A DNA stretch of 64,000 nt from Effrenium voratum (Eukaryota; Sar; Dinophyceae; Suessiales; Symbiodiniaceae): the NCBI GenBank assembly GCA_963377175.1, contig CAUJNA010001613.1, positions 436,246-500,245 on the forward strand. The letters run 5' to 3'. The first letter of the stretch is position 1; every line of letters starts with the position of its first letter. Below are positions 22,670-32,730 of the stretch, one piece after another. Below the pieces are notes generated by a model. That model had not been told where the DNA came from. It saw nothing but the letters and a program-made list of their open reading frames with translations, and made no database searches. Made by a program: the position numbers and the translations under genes.

Positions 22670-22903
22670 ATGATGTCCTTGCGGTCCATCCTCGTTGCCC
22701 TGATGCTACTTAGCCCAGCCTTCGCTTCGGATAACACAACAACGACATCGACTACGATGGAGGAGTCGACCACCATGGATAACATGACGACGACAACAAC
22801 CATGGTTACCACAACCACTGGCGCTGGAGTCTCCTTTGGCTACATGGCTGCGCCAGCCTCTGTGGTTGCTGTGGTGTCGCTCGGACATCTCATCAATGCT
22901 TGA
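22670..22903 (+). CDS. small secreted Thr-rich protein, copy 2 (subfamily A, 77 aa)
   Basis: Identical to copy 1 over the rest of the 77 residues except Ser at position 15, where copy 1 has Ile. The other copies also have Ser, so copy 1 carries the derived residue. The upstream region has diverged: the TTGCAG of the other copies reads TTGCACTGTACCAG here, so the acceptor may have moved to the CCAG at 22649-22652. The downstream kilobase is closely similar to that of copy 1 until the insertion at 23651. Confidence 0.8.
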   Translation: MMSLRSILVALMLLSPAFASDNTTTTSTTMEESTTMDNMTTTTTMVTTTTGAGVSFGYMAAPASVVAVVSLGHLINA

Positions 22904-23756
22904 AGGCTTCAATGATCCGATTTCATCCCAAGTCTCGCGAGCTTGACGCCGTGCAAGGACACACCAGCTGAAGTCTTTTATGCTAGACTCGACGGCTTTT
23001 CCCAAGGGACTTGGGCAATTCGATGCGGGTATCTGTGCCGGTTGGACTTGACAGATGGTTTTAGATACTTTACTTGAGGTATTGAGCAAAATGGGAGAGA
23101 AGTGCCAAATGTCAAGTTCAATCGGCAAGGTAGCACGGCACCACGAGTTTGTTCAAGATGCACATGGTCCCACATGGTAACACACCTGGAGAAGGACCAT
23201 TGTCCGCCATTGTCCGCGTGCAAACAAAAGGGGAGTTTCATCATTTTTGTTTCACAAACTTGAAGCGGAATCAGCCCTCCCCTGAATGCACGTCCTATGC
23301 CTTGAGTTGCCCTACTGTGCTTTTGCTGCGTGCGCCACCACCAGATGCTTGAAGCTATAGTTTGTTTGCACCGGCTCACTGCGAAGAATTTCGTACAACT
23401 CAGAGGCGGGTCCTGTTTTGATTCTAGACGTGGGTGAAGGGGCCACCCCTGTTTGGATCGGCTAGCATCAGCATCTATGTGGGAGGACGGCAGCAGACAA
23501 CTAAGCCAATGGTGTTGCATGTCAGAAGCCAATGTTCTGTTGAGGATTGCCGGATCTTAAACGGAAGGCTTCATCATGCTTCAATTTGTTCCTTGCGTCG
23601 GATAAGTTCTCCCATAGATTTGTAGGCACGGCGTCATGCCTTGTGCCAACGACTTCTCGTGCTGGCCAAACTTGTTTAGTGAAACAGGGATGTCTTAGGG
23701 CCAAGTTCCACTTGCTGCAGCCTGTACTGCATGGTGCTTTCTGGGAAGGTTTTCAT

Positions 23757-23778
23757 CTCGGGGCCGTTTTGGCTCAAG
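23757..23778 (+). other. relict dinoflagellate spliced-leader sequence
   Basis: Against the 22-nt dinoflagellate spliced leader (consensus ending AGCCATTTTGGCTCAAG), 17 positions match, including the last 12 without a break (TTTTGGCTCAAG). In dinoflagellates such genomic relicts are a known mark of mRNA reverse-transcribed back into the genome. It lies in the right orientation about 50 bp upstream of the coding-like part of the insertion. Confidence 0.75.
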
Positions 23779-24158
23779 TGCTGACCCCCCTTGACCCTGT
23801 GGCTCTCGGCACGGTCTCGGCTTTGACTTTTCAAGATGGAATACGCCATGGATGCGGCAATGGATGCGAAACAGGAAACAAGACGGAGGGTTGCATGGAC
23901 GTGGACGTGGAGGTAAAGGTGGAAGTCCTGGAAGAACCCTGGGACAGGACGGCTGCGTCTGGCTGATTCCTCCCAGGAAGAACCCGGCCGGGCGACACCT
24001 TCCAGCTGGTGCAAGGTGGAGCTCGGTGCTAGAGACGGCCAGGTCGAACCTGGAGCCTGGACGGCTGCTTCAAGCGCCGATTCCGCCACAGGCAAGTCCC
24101 GTGAACCTGATGGAAATTCATCGGAGAAGGACTGGCGCTACGTCCAACTGCTGCGGCC

Positions 24159-24350
24159 CTGGTGGAATGGATCCAGAACAAGGTTGCAGAGCTCTACGCG
24201 AAGCTCTTCAACAGCGGGTCGGCGGGAATTTCGCGGCGCCTTCCCAAAGCTGCCCTTCGGAAGTTCAGCCAAGCCTGGGAGGGGCATGGTGTGAACGTGC
24301 AGGAATACCGCCGCGAAAACACATCAGACAGGGACGCCTTCTTGTGCTAG
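24159..24350 (+). pseudogene. coding-like fragment inside the insertion
   Basis: The most protein-like part of the insertion reads MEWIQNKVAELYAKLFNSGS, AGISRRLPKAALRKFSQAWE and ends ...ENTSDRDAFLC. Upstream (23852-24160) and downstream (24400-24640) sequence is protein-like only if the frame changes, as expected of a decayed processed copy. The family is unknown. Confidence 0.35.
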
Positions 24351-25443
24351 GTGGTGGAGCCCGTGTTGAAAAGGACCACAGAGTAAAATCCCTCGTGTGC
24401 AACCAGACGGTCCTGTGGGCTTGCGGCGCTTGCCACCTTGCCTTGAAGTCACCCAGCTGGTGGTAAAGGCTGGCAGATGGTCAACAACGTCTGTCCAGGC
24501 TGCGCAGTTACTGGGCAGAACTATTTTTGGAGGTGAAGAAAATGATGTTGGTGGACGAGATGGGACTCCAGGTCTGCATCCCGCTCCGAGACCCCCGTTT
24601 CCCTGCAGAAGACGGCGTGGTTTCCAGTCTCAATCTTGACGTGGCAAAATTCGGGCGCGCCCCTCACTCAGGTTCTACCCAGCCCCCAAACCGACCTACC
24701 GCTGTTGTAGGGGGTTGAGGACATCTTCATGCCATGGATCTCCATTAAATCTTGGGAAAACAGCCCTAGAATTTGGCATGATACACTGGGCGGTCCAGCC
24801 TTTGAGGATGCCAAGGGGGTGGACCAATGGCGACATCCACCCCCTCCTTGGGCCCTGGACAACGGCTTCTGATCGGAGGCCTCGGTGGTGCTCCTCTGAA
24901 TGCTGGGTGTGAATTGAAATGACGCCCTAGGGGCAGTCGTTCCTTGATTTTAACTTTCCGACGGATGCCGGGTTGCCCGGACTGACGTTCTTATTCGTTT
25001 TTCCCAGGAATGCGGACGAACGCGGACAGGGGTATGAAGATAGCCTTATTCCGCTGGAGGCCGGCAGAAAGCTGAGCCAGCCGGAGTCTGGGTTCGCTGC
25101 ACTGCCTGCCTTCAGTTTTGGATGTTTTTATCCACCTACTGACTCGGCCTCGGGGAAAAGTTCCTCCTCCGTATGAAGTGGACTGCGCTTCGGCTTGCTG
25201 TATCCAAGGCAGCAGGCATTGAATACAAGTCTGTGGGGACCAATGAATGGTGCTTTCTCAATTAAGTGATGTAGTATGTCTCCACCCCAAAAGAGTATGC
25301 TGGTCTCTGTCGGCTTGACAGTTGAGATGAGGACTGTCTGTTTTTTGCTTGCAAGCAGGCAACGCAAGCTTTCTTCAGTGCGTCCGCATGCAGCAGGAAG
25401 GATTGCCCAAGTAGTTGCAGCATACCAGAGTGATCATCTCGCC

Positions 25444-25662
25444 ATGATGTCCCTGCGGTCCATCCTCGTCACCCTGATGCTGCTAAGCCCAGCCTTTGCT
25501 TCGGAGAACACCACAACGACATCGACCACGATGGACGACAACATGACGACAACCATGACCACAACCACCGGTGATTCCGGAGGCCAAATCTCCTTCGGCT
25601 ACATGGCTGCGCCAGCGGCCGCAGTTGCTGCTGTGTCGTTTGGACACCTCATGAACGCTTGA
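25444..25662 (+). CDS. small secreted Thr-rich protein, copy 3 (subfamily B, 72 aa)
   Basis: Same plan as copy 1, but five residues shorter in the Thr-rich part, with GDSGGQ before the tail (SFGYMAAPAAAVAAVSFGHL, MNA). Both N-glycosylation sequons are kept. Thr10 replaces Ala10 in the signal peptide and Glu21 replaces Asp21. The coding sequence is identical, base for base, to copy 4. The 5' flank has lost about 30 bp relative to copies 4 and 5, but keeps TAGTTGCAG just before the start region. The small-residue Gly-Asp-Ser-Gly-Gly stretch is where a GPI attachment site would lie. Confidence 0.8.
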   Translation: MMSLRSILVTLMLLSPAFASENTTTTSTTMDDNMTTTMTTTTGDSGGQISFGYMAAPAAAVAAVSFGHLMNA

Positions 25663-26810
25663 AGGCTTCAATGAGCTGATGTCACCCCAAGTCTCGCCAG
25701 CTTGACGTCGTGCAAGGACACGCCCAGCTGGCGTCTGCGAATGGGTCTGCCCAAGGGACTTGGGCAATTCAATGCTGGTATTCGTGCCCGCTGGACTTGA
25801 CCAATCTAAAGAAGGTTGTAGATGTTTGTTTCTGGTATTGAACGAAATGGGAGAGAAGTGCGAAATGTCAAGTTCAGTCGGCAAGGTAGCACCACGGCAC
25901 CACGAGTTTGTTCAAGATGCACATGGTCCCACATGGTAACACACCTGGAGAAGGACCATTTTCCGCCATTGTCCGCGTACAACAAAACGGGGGGTTCATC
26001 ATTTTTGTTTCACAAACTTGTAGCGGAATCAGCCCTCCCCTGATTGCACGGCCTACGCCTTGAGTTGCCCTACTGTGCTTTTGTTGCGTGCGTCATTATT
26101 AGATGTTTGAAGCTATAGTTTGTTTGCACCGGCTCACTGCGAAGAATTTCGTACAACTCAGAGGCGGGTCCTGTTTTGATTCTAGACAAGGGTGAAGGGG
26201 CCACCCCTGTTTGGATCGGCTAGCATCAGCATCTACGTGGGAGGACGGCAGCAGACAACTAAGCCAATGGTGTTGCATGTCAGAAGCCAATTTTGTGTTG
26301 AGGATTGCCGGATCTTAAACAGAAGGCTTCAACATGCTTCAATTTGTTCATTCCGTCGGATAGGTTCTCCCATGGATTTGTAGGCACGGGGTTATGCCTT
26401 GTGCCAACACAGTTTGCTTACTTGATGTATCCAAAGCAGAAGGTATGGAATACAAGCCTGTAGTTCGCATGACAGTGTCAACGCACCAAGACACGCCAAG
26501 ACACGGACTCTGTTTCCCCTCTGGACATGTTGTCAAATCAGCTAGCGCTGTGATAGCACTGTAAGGGACCAATGAACGGTCCTTTCTCAATTAAGTGATG
26601 TAGTATGTTCCCACTCGAAAAAAGAGTATGCTGGTCATGCAATCTAAGGTCATGAGGACTCATCTTGCACTGCCCTAGTCTGTCGGCTTGACAGGTGCAT
26701 TGAGGACTGTTGCTTCAGTGCGCCAGCATGCAGCAGGAAGGATTGTGCTGCTTCATCACAGCCATTGTTTGCCTCAAGTAGTTGCAGCATACCAGAGTGA
26801 TCATCTCGCC

Positions 26811-27029
26811 ATGATGTCCCTGCGGTCCATCCTCGTCACCCTGATGCTGCTAAGCCCAGCCTTTGCTTCGGAGAACACCACAACGACATCGACCACGATG
26901 GACGACAACATGACGACAACCATGACCACAACCACCGGTGATTCCGGAGGCCAAATCTCCTTCGGCTACATGGCTGCGCCAGCGGCCGCAGTTGCTGCTG
27001 TGTCGTTTGGACACCTCATGAACGCTTGA
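26811..27029 (+). CDS. small secreted Thr-rich protein, copy 4 (subfamily B, 72 aa)
   Basis: The coding sequence is identical to copy 3, which points to a very recent duplication or gene conversion. The flank upstream is fuller, with GCCATTGTTTGCCTCAAG (26763-26780) followed by TAGTTGCAG, a candidate trans-splice acceptor 20-25 bp before the ATG. Downstream the unit stays similar to copy 3 to about 27310 and then ends. Confidence 0.8.
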   Translation: MMSLRSILVTLMLLSPAFASENTTTTSTTMDDNMTTTMTTTTGDSGGQISFGYMAAPAAAVAAVSFGHLMNA

Positions 27030-27309
27030 AGGCTTCAATGAAGAGATTTCATCCCAAGTCTCGCTGCTTGACGTCGTGCAAGGACACGCTCAGCTGGAGT
27101 CTTCGATTGGCTTTGCCCAAGGGACTTGGGCAATTCAATGCTGGTATTCGTGCCCGCTGGACTTGACCAATCTAAGAAGGTTGTAGATGTTTGTTTCTGG
27201 TATTGAACGAAATGGGAGAGCAGTGCCAAAATGTCAAGTTCAGTAGGGAAGGTAGCACTACGAATCTGCTCAAGGTGCATGGTCCCATGTGGTACCTCAG
27301 TGAAAGAGG

Positions 27310-27474
27310 CGCCATCCAGAAACCCTGGGCGCTTGCCACGACCAAGCCTTTATGCTTTTACGTGAACGGGTGTCTCATCTAAGCTGTTCCGAGCTTACAG
27401 GGTTAGATCTAGGCAAAGCTCAACTAAGTACCGGAAATCTAAGATTCAGTATTGGCTGCACAAATTGAGTACTC
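27310..27474. repeat. end of array and first decayed 62-bp satellite units
   Basis: After the array stops, 27380-27470 contains AACTAAGTACCGGAAATCTA and AAGATTCAGTATTGGC, which match the 62-bp satellite found intact at 55.7-59.0 kb. Confidence 0.55.
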
Positions 27475-28910
27475 ACTCGAGCTGGGTGGGAGCTTCAGCT
27501 GGTCAGGGTGCTGAACAGGTTGCTGTCTTTGGTGCTGTTGTTGGGTGCTGGTTACGGTGTGGTCTTGGAGTGCACTTGTTTTACGATGCAGTCCGGGTGC
27601 TGTTGCTGGTGTTGGTCAGGGTGATGCTTGCTGACTCAAAGTGCGGCGGCGCCTGCTGACGGTTCTTGTTGTCGTTGTTGTTGTGGGTGCTGGTGAAAGT
27701 GCCGGTCAGGGTGCTGTTTGGTGTGCTCAGGATGGCTGCTGGCAGTGCTTGTTGGCGATCCTGGTCAGGGTGCCGTGTTGGGTGCTGGTCGAGAAGCTAT
27801 TCGGCGTGCTAAAGGTGCTGTGGTGATTGCTGGGTGCTTGTTTGGCGACGTGGTCCAGGTACTTGTCAGGGTCTGTTTGGTGCGCTCAAGGTGTGGTGGC
27901 AGTTGATGGTGTTTTCTTTGGTGACACAGGCAGTGTGCTGCTGTGGAGCTGGTCAAGGTGCTGTGTGCTCAAGGTGTTGGGGCAGTTTCTTGCGTTTCAC
28001 AATTCAGCTTGAGCGCTGTTGCGGGTGCTGTTGTAGGTTCTAGTCAAGGTGCTGGCTGCGCTTCTGTTTGTTCTAGTCACAGTCGGTGGTTGCTGGCGGT
28101 GCTTGTTTCTGCAATCAAGCCGTTGGTGCGCGTGCTGCTCTTGGTGCTATAGTGGGCCTGGGCAGGGTGCTGTTATCTGGCATTCAGCCAGGGTGCCGTT
28201 AGGGGTGCTGGTCAGGGTTTCGTTGTTGCGGGTCAGGTTGCTGTTGATCTGTGTGCTGCGGCAGTTGTTGGCAGGTTTTGCGACTCAGCTACGCTGCAGG
28301 GTGTTGATCAGGCAGCTGTTCGCTCAGGCGCTCAGGCTGGTTGCCGGCGGCGCTTGTTTGGCGATGCAGTCGTGCTGGTCATGTTGGTCTTGTTCAGGGA
28401 ACTGTTTGGGTGCTCGTCAAGGTGTTCTGCCTGCCAAACAAACACCAGCAGCAACGGTCACCGCACCAAAACCAGCAACCTCGAGAAACCGACACCGCAC
28501 CTTGAGCACACCAAACAGAACCACTGCCTAAGCCGCGCATGCCCAACAGCCAATTACAAAACAAGCACCGCACGCACTGTACACCAAAATCAGCTGTCGC
28601 CCTAAACAGCGCCCTAGCCGGACTGTGTTGCCAAACAAGTGCTGCCAACAACCACTGCACCACCTTGAGCGCGCCAAACAATCGCGAAACAAGCACCAAA
28701 AGCAACTGCAACCGAACCTTGAGCGCACCAAAAGCGCCCTGACCAGAACCCGCAAAGGTGCTCTGATCTGCAACTGCATTGCCAAAACGCACTGCAAGCA
28801 ACCGCCGCGCAGCAGCGCCTCGAGGGCACCAAACATCAACCTGATCAGCGTGGTGGGGGTGCTAGTCTCAGTGCTGTTGTGGGCTCTGGCCAGGCATCCT
28901 TGTTGGTGGA
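27475..28910. repeat. GGTGCTGTT/GTGCTCAAGG minisatellite with an inverted 400-bp block
   Basis: From 27475 to about 28430 the + strand carries degenerate repeats built from CAGGGTGCTGTTTGGTGTGC, GTGCTCAAGGTGCTG and GCTTGTTTGGCGA. From about 28430 to 28835 the same words appear as reverse complement (CACCTTGAGCACACCAAACA). From about 28845 the original orientation returns. The Leu/Val/Cys/Gly-rich frames here follow the repeat and are not accepted as genes. Confidence 0.8.
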
Positions 28911-29310
28911 TGCGGTATCATCATGATGACAAAATATTCTTGGTGCCGCTGCATTCAGTAGGATGCAGCCTGTGCTTTGACATATATGTAGCCCACAATT
29001 GTTTGTGGCCGGGCTATCGTCATGATGCCAAAATCATCAATCATCACGATGCTTGCTCACTTCATTGAAGCGCTTTCTGTGCTTAAGTGTGGCGCAAAAT
29101 GGTTGTGGCGGTTGTATCATCATAATGCTGCAAGCATCAGCATGATACTACCATACAACAGTTCGATGATTTGGTATCATCATAATGCTGCCAACATCAT
29201 CATGATGCTGCTGAATTCATAAAGACCCTGTCTGTACTTATAGTAGTAGAGCGAAATGATTCGTGCCCATTTTAGCATGATGCTGCTGAATGGATTAGGG
29301 CGCTGCTTGT
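28911..29310. repeat. ATCATCATGATG block, about 130-bp irregular unit
   Basis: GGTATCATCATGATG-type palindromic words recur at 28917, 29018, 29120-29145, 29172-29205 and 29270. They are separated by partly conserved spacers ending in ATGGTT(G/C)(G/T)GG and ...CTGTGCTTAAGTGTGGCGCA / CTGTACTTATAGTAGTAGAG. Confidence 0.65.
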
Positions 29311-29439
29311 GTTTATAGATAGCGCATAATGGTTCGGGGTTTGAGTATCACTGAGCTTCCTGACTGGCGGAGTTGATTTGCCGAAGGTAAATGAGCCATT
29401 CCGGTCAGGTATAGGGTCTGGTCGGGTCACACCCTGTAT

Positions 29440-29830
29440 GCTTGTCTATGAACAGCATGGTAAGGCAGGATATTTGTTCCGAATGTCACTTGGGAATCGT
29501 AGTTGGTGCTGTCAAAAGTAGATGGCGCACAATTGATAGCCCGCACTTGAACATGTGAGATATCTACTTCGTCTTGTGCCATTGCTTGAGCCATGGCAAT
29601 ATTCAATTTAGAATTGCCAATGCTAAATGAAGTATGGGACATCTAGAATTCAGTATTGGCAATACAACATGTAGAATTGCCAATACTGAAATAAGACTGG
29701 AAATCAGGATTAAGCCTTGGCAAAACTACATTTTGAATTGACAAAACTAAGCTTAGTTTGGCAATCTGAGATTAAGCTTTGGCCATACTCCATTTAGTAG
29801 GCAGCATTAAATCAAGCATTGGCAAGCACA
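29440..29830. repeat. decayed copies of the 62-bp TTGGCAAT satellite
   Basis: Three to five degenerate units are visible, for example TTGGCAATACAACATGTAGA, ATTGCCAATACTGAAATAAG and ACTGGAAATCAGGATTAAGC, in register with the consensus of the array at 55.7 kb (TTGGCAATACTAAAGTAGAA..., ACTGGAAATCTGAGATTCAG). Confidence 0.75.
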
Positions 29831-30240
29831 AGTCCGACCGAGACCCCCACCCCATTTTGCACCATTTTAGGGGTCCCCTTAACAAAACGACATGCCCACA
29901 CAGAGGATGTCCATGACTTTGACCAAGGCTTCGCAAGGCTGCACATGCCGGACAAGTTTTTTGAATTTGCCGACCTATTCTTTGTGGGACGCTTATTTAG
30001 TTTTGCTTGGTACCCTTGAGCCCATCAAAACTCAGTGTCCTCTCAGCAGCAAGTCATTGACAAGAGACTGTTGGATCCCATGGAAATGATCCATGCCCTG
30101 ACTGGCGGTTGTTGCACACAACAGTTGCATGTTTTCGTTTTGCATTTCTGGTTGTAGTGTTGCTTAACAACTGCAGAATGGATAAAATGGGGGCACCACC
30201 TTGTAATGGCACCAGCAAGTCGGGGGTGTTGCTAATGTAT
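29830..30240. other. weakly coding-like, partly duplicated near 32.0 kb
   Basis: The stretch TTTTGCTTGGTA...CAGTGTCCTCTCAGCAGCAAGTCATTG (29997-30059) resembles 32006-32070. One frame reads QQQVIDKRLLDPMEMIHALT after CTCAG. I do not call a gene. Confidence 0.3.
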
Positions 30241-30329
30241 GCATACAAATATATATTTATATAATATGTATAGGTTTACAGGCGACATACACATACCCCA
30301 CTTCACATACGCAATTGCACAGAAACGCG

Positions 30330-30866
<537 letters not shown>

Positions 30867-30910
30867 CACATATAGATGCACATCATACCCCTTGAGAGCA
30901 CGTTGACAAT

Positions 30911-31234
30911 TTGTCCTTCAGTGTCTTTTTCATCGACAAACAAGTATCAAATTGGGAGATGTTAAAGGTGTTTCGCGTTCATCCCCAGAGTATGTTGGTG
31001 ATGCGGATGCGAAGCCTCGTTCATCAAAGCAGTTCTTTATCACAGACTAAGAACTTGTCTTGCATGATGGATCCCCTTGAGATTCGGGAGTATGTCATAT
31101 GTGATGCCTTAGCAAAGCTGTTACCACATTGCACTGCAGAAGCCCGCGTCTTCACGGGAACCTTCCTTCAGCGTATCAGCATGCAGCAGGAAGGATTGTG
31201 CTGCTTCATCACAGCCATTGTTTGCCTCAAGTAG
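30911..31234 (+). other. open segment upstream of copy 5, uncertain
   Basis: An open frame of 107 codons reads SVFFIDKQVSNWEMLKVFRV and ...IREYVICDALAKLLPHC before running into the array-type 5' flank at about 31165. It is protein-like but ends in repeat sequence, so it may be an exon or chance. Confidence 0.25.
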
Positions 31235-31263
31235 TTGCAACATACCAGAGTGTTCATCTCGCC

Positions 31264-31482
31264 ATGATGTCCCTGCGGTCCATCCTCGTTTCCCTGATGC
31301 TGCTAAGCCCAGCCTTTGCTTCGGAGAACACCACAACGACATCGACCACGATGGACGGCAACATGACGACAACCATGACCACAACCACGGGTGATTCCGC
31401 AGGCCAAATCTCCTTCGGCTACATGGCTGCGCCAGCCGCCGTGGTTGCTGCTGTGTCGTTTGGACACATCATGAACGCTTGA
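31264..31482 (+). CDS. small secreted Thr-rich protein, copy 5 (subfamily B, 72 aa)
   Basis: Intact and same length as copies 3 and 4, with Thr10 to Ser, Asp32 to Gly, Gly46 to Ala, Ala59 to Val and Leu69 to Ile plus a few silent changes. Signal peptide, both sequons and hydrophobic tail are kept, so selection on the layout is likely. It lies 4.45 kb from copy 4, beyond the satellite block. The 5' flank (from about 31165) and 3' flank are array-like. The 3' flank is broken by a family C element at 31596-31685. Confidence 0.8.
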   Translation: MMSLRSILVSLMLLSPAFASENTTTTSTTMDGNMTTTMTTTTGDSAGQISFGYMAAPAAVVAAVSFGHIMNA

Positions 31483-31595
31483 AGGCTTCGATGATCCGAT
31501 TTCATCCCAAGTCTCGCCAGCTTGACGTCGTGCAATGACATGCGCAGCCAGAGTCTTCGATCGGTGCCCGGACTTGGGCAATTCGATGCTAGTAC

Positions 31596-31685
31596 CCTCC
31601 CTCCCACTAACATGGCACCTGACAGAGAGTCCCTAGAGCAAGCTGATCTTCCAGGTGCCCTCCCTCTATGTTAGTGGGAGGAGGG
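31596..31685 (+). mobile_element. family C short TIR element, copy C1
   Basis: Left end CCTCCCTCCCACTAACATGG; right end as reverse complement CCCTCCTCCCACTAACATAG (17 of 20 match). Flanking GTAC at 31592-31595 and 31686-31689. The other array units have the uninterrupted site (AATGCTGGTATTCGTG...). Related copies: 48817-48907, and partial ones near 39938 and 46548. Confidence 0.8.
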
Positions 31686-31879
31686 GTACTCGACTGCTGG
31701 ACTTGGCCATTTACAGTGCTTAGATCTGTTCCTCAAGCGACGGGGGAGAGCAGCTCCCAAAAACCGTCAAGTCCAGTTAATGTAGCAAGGCGAATCTCTT
31801 CCAAGATGGTCCCATACGGCGTACCACCGGAGAGGCCACTCTTTTGTCCGCGAGCCAAAATAATTCTCTACTGAGGGCC

Positions 31880-31896
31880 GTGCTGGGCTCAAGGAT
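31880..31896 (+). other. possible second spliced-leader relict (weak)
   Basis: GGCCGTGCTGGGCTCAAG (about 31876-31893) resembles the leader 3' end and also the 23.76-kb relict (GGCCGTTTTGGCTCAAG), with one extra base and two substitutions. It lies downstream of copy 5 and could be chance. Confidence 0.25.
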
Positions 31897-31979
31897 TGAA
31901 CGCATCAATTTGCATTCTTACCTCATGCTTCGCATGCCTCATAGGATAAGATGTTCTGTATCATTGCCTAGCTACCCCT

Positions 31980-32282
31980 TTGTTTTTGTGGGGCACGTGT
32001 TCCGTTTTGCTTGGTGAACTTTGCAATCAAGACTTGGCTTCCTCTCAGAAGCAAGCCACTGTACTTTGGTGCTGGATATTGATTCAAAATCAGAGGGTCG
32101 ATAGCGGAATTTCGGATGTCATCAGCACTTACCTTTGCAAAGCTACAGGCAACATTATCTATGCCTTGCAATCCTTGAGTCCTAAACAGGTGATCAAGAT
32201 TTGTATTCGTCAGGCGAAGCTGGAGGTGTGGCTGGGGGGGTTGCTGTCGCTCAAGGTACCGTGTCGATGGGCACGGAGCTGA
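31980..32282 (+). CDS. possible exon or small gene, unknown protein
   Basis: The 100-codon frame is protein-like over most of its length: NQDLASSQKQATVLWCWILI, RVDSGISDVISTYLCKATGN and IYALQSLSPKQVIKICIRQA. The first residues may belong to an upstream intron, since ATG at 31980 is not well supported. No domain recognised. A diverged duplicate of the 5' part is seen near 29997-30059. Confidence 0.35.
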   Translation: MFLWGTCSVLLGELCNQDLASSQKQATVLWCWILIQNQRVDSGISDVISTYLCKATGNIIYALQSLSPKQVIKICIRQAKLEVWLGGLLSLKVPCRWARS

Positions 32283-32289
32283 TTAAGCA

Positions 32290-32725
32290 AAGCAAGCCGC
32301 TTGACCTATGGAGGTCCTAGATGGGATGTGACCCCCAGTGTCTTTCAGGCTCATGCGCAACAGCTCATCGGAAGCAACTGGCCCATTTTTGAGATGTCGG
32401 CATCTGAGTTGAGGTGACATTCAGATTTGGAGGCCCTGGATCCTGACTTTTTGACGCGGAATTGAGGTTGCAGGTTTGCGAATTGAAGTAGGCAGGGGAC
32501 AGCTTGAAGCAAAGTTATGTGTTTGCGCGTTTACCAGTCTTGTCTGTGTGTGTGTGTGTGTTTTGGTTGCCTTTTTATGTGCGTTGATTGCCGTGTACTT
32601 TTGGGTCAATGATCAGGTATCCCTTAGTTGTTGGATTGGAAGGGTTTGGGGATTTGAATCCCCGGGTTTCGTGGGTAAATCAGAGCCCCTGCACCCCACC
32701 ACTCCAAACGACCTGGAGAAAAGCT
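32290..32725. other. no supported gene
   Basis: Nothing recognised apart from a short (GT)n at 32544-32562. Confidence 0.4.
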
Positions 32726-32730
32726 GAAAT

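Larger units (their letters stand above)
23651..25193 (+). mobile_element. 1.54-kb insertion in array unit 2, possible retroposed transcript
   Basis: Comparison with the unit between copies 3 and 4 shows an interruption after GTGCCAAC (23650), with homology resuming at CTTGCTGTATCCAA (25194). About 15 bp of the target is missing. The insert holds a relict spliced leader (23757-23778), followed by coding-like sequence in shifting frames, for example NKVAELYAKLFNSGSAGISR and ALRKFSQAWEGHGVNVQEYR at about 24168-24300. No terminal inverted repeat, long poly-A or transposase domain was found. It fits a reverse-transcribed mRNA copy, but the parent gene is not recognised. Confidence 0.6.
21260..27310 (+). 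repeat. tandem gene array, about 1.35-kb unit, four units
   Basis: Gene-to-gene spacing is 1345 bp (copy 1 to 2) and 1367 bp (copy 3 to 4). It is 2774 bp between copies 2 and 3 because of an insertion. Beyond the genes, about 1 kb of downstream sequence is shared between units, with landmarks AGGCTTCAATGA, GGGACTTGGGCAATTC, TTCAAGATGCACATGGTCCC, GCGGAATCAGCCCTCCCCTG, GCTAGCATCAGCATCTA and GAGGATTGCCGGATCTTAAA. The unit after copy 4 is cut off near 27310. All copies point the same way. Confidence 0.95.

Noticed and set aside
23852..24466. 204-codon + frame in the insertion
   Set aside because: Gly/Arg/Pro-rich and less protein-like than the overlapping 24159-24350 frame. I treat the region as a decayed copy.
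27465..28839. Overlapping Leu/Val/Cys-rich frames on both strands, including a 160-codon + frame and a 135-codon minus frame
   Set aside because: Their repeated words (for example GALKV, VWCAQG) follow the minisatellite units and change strand where the repeat does.
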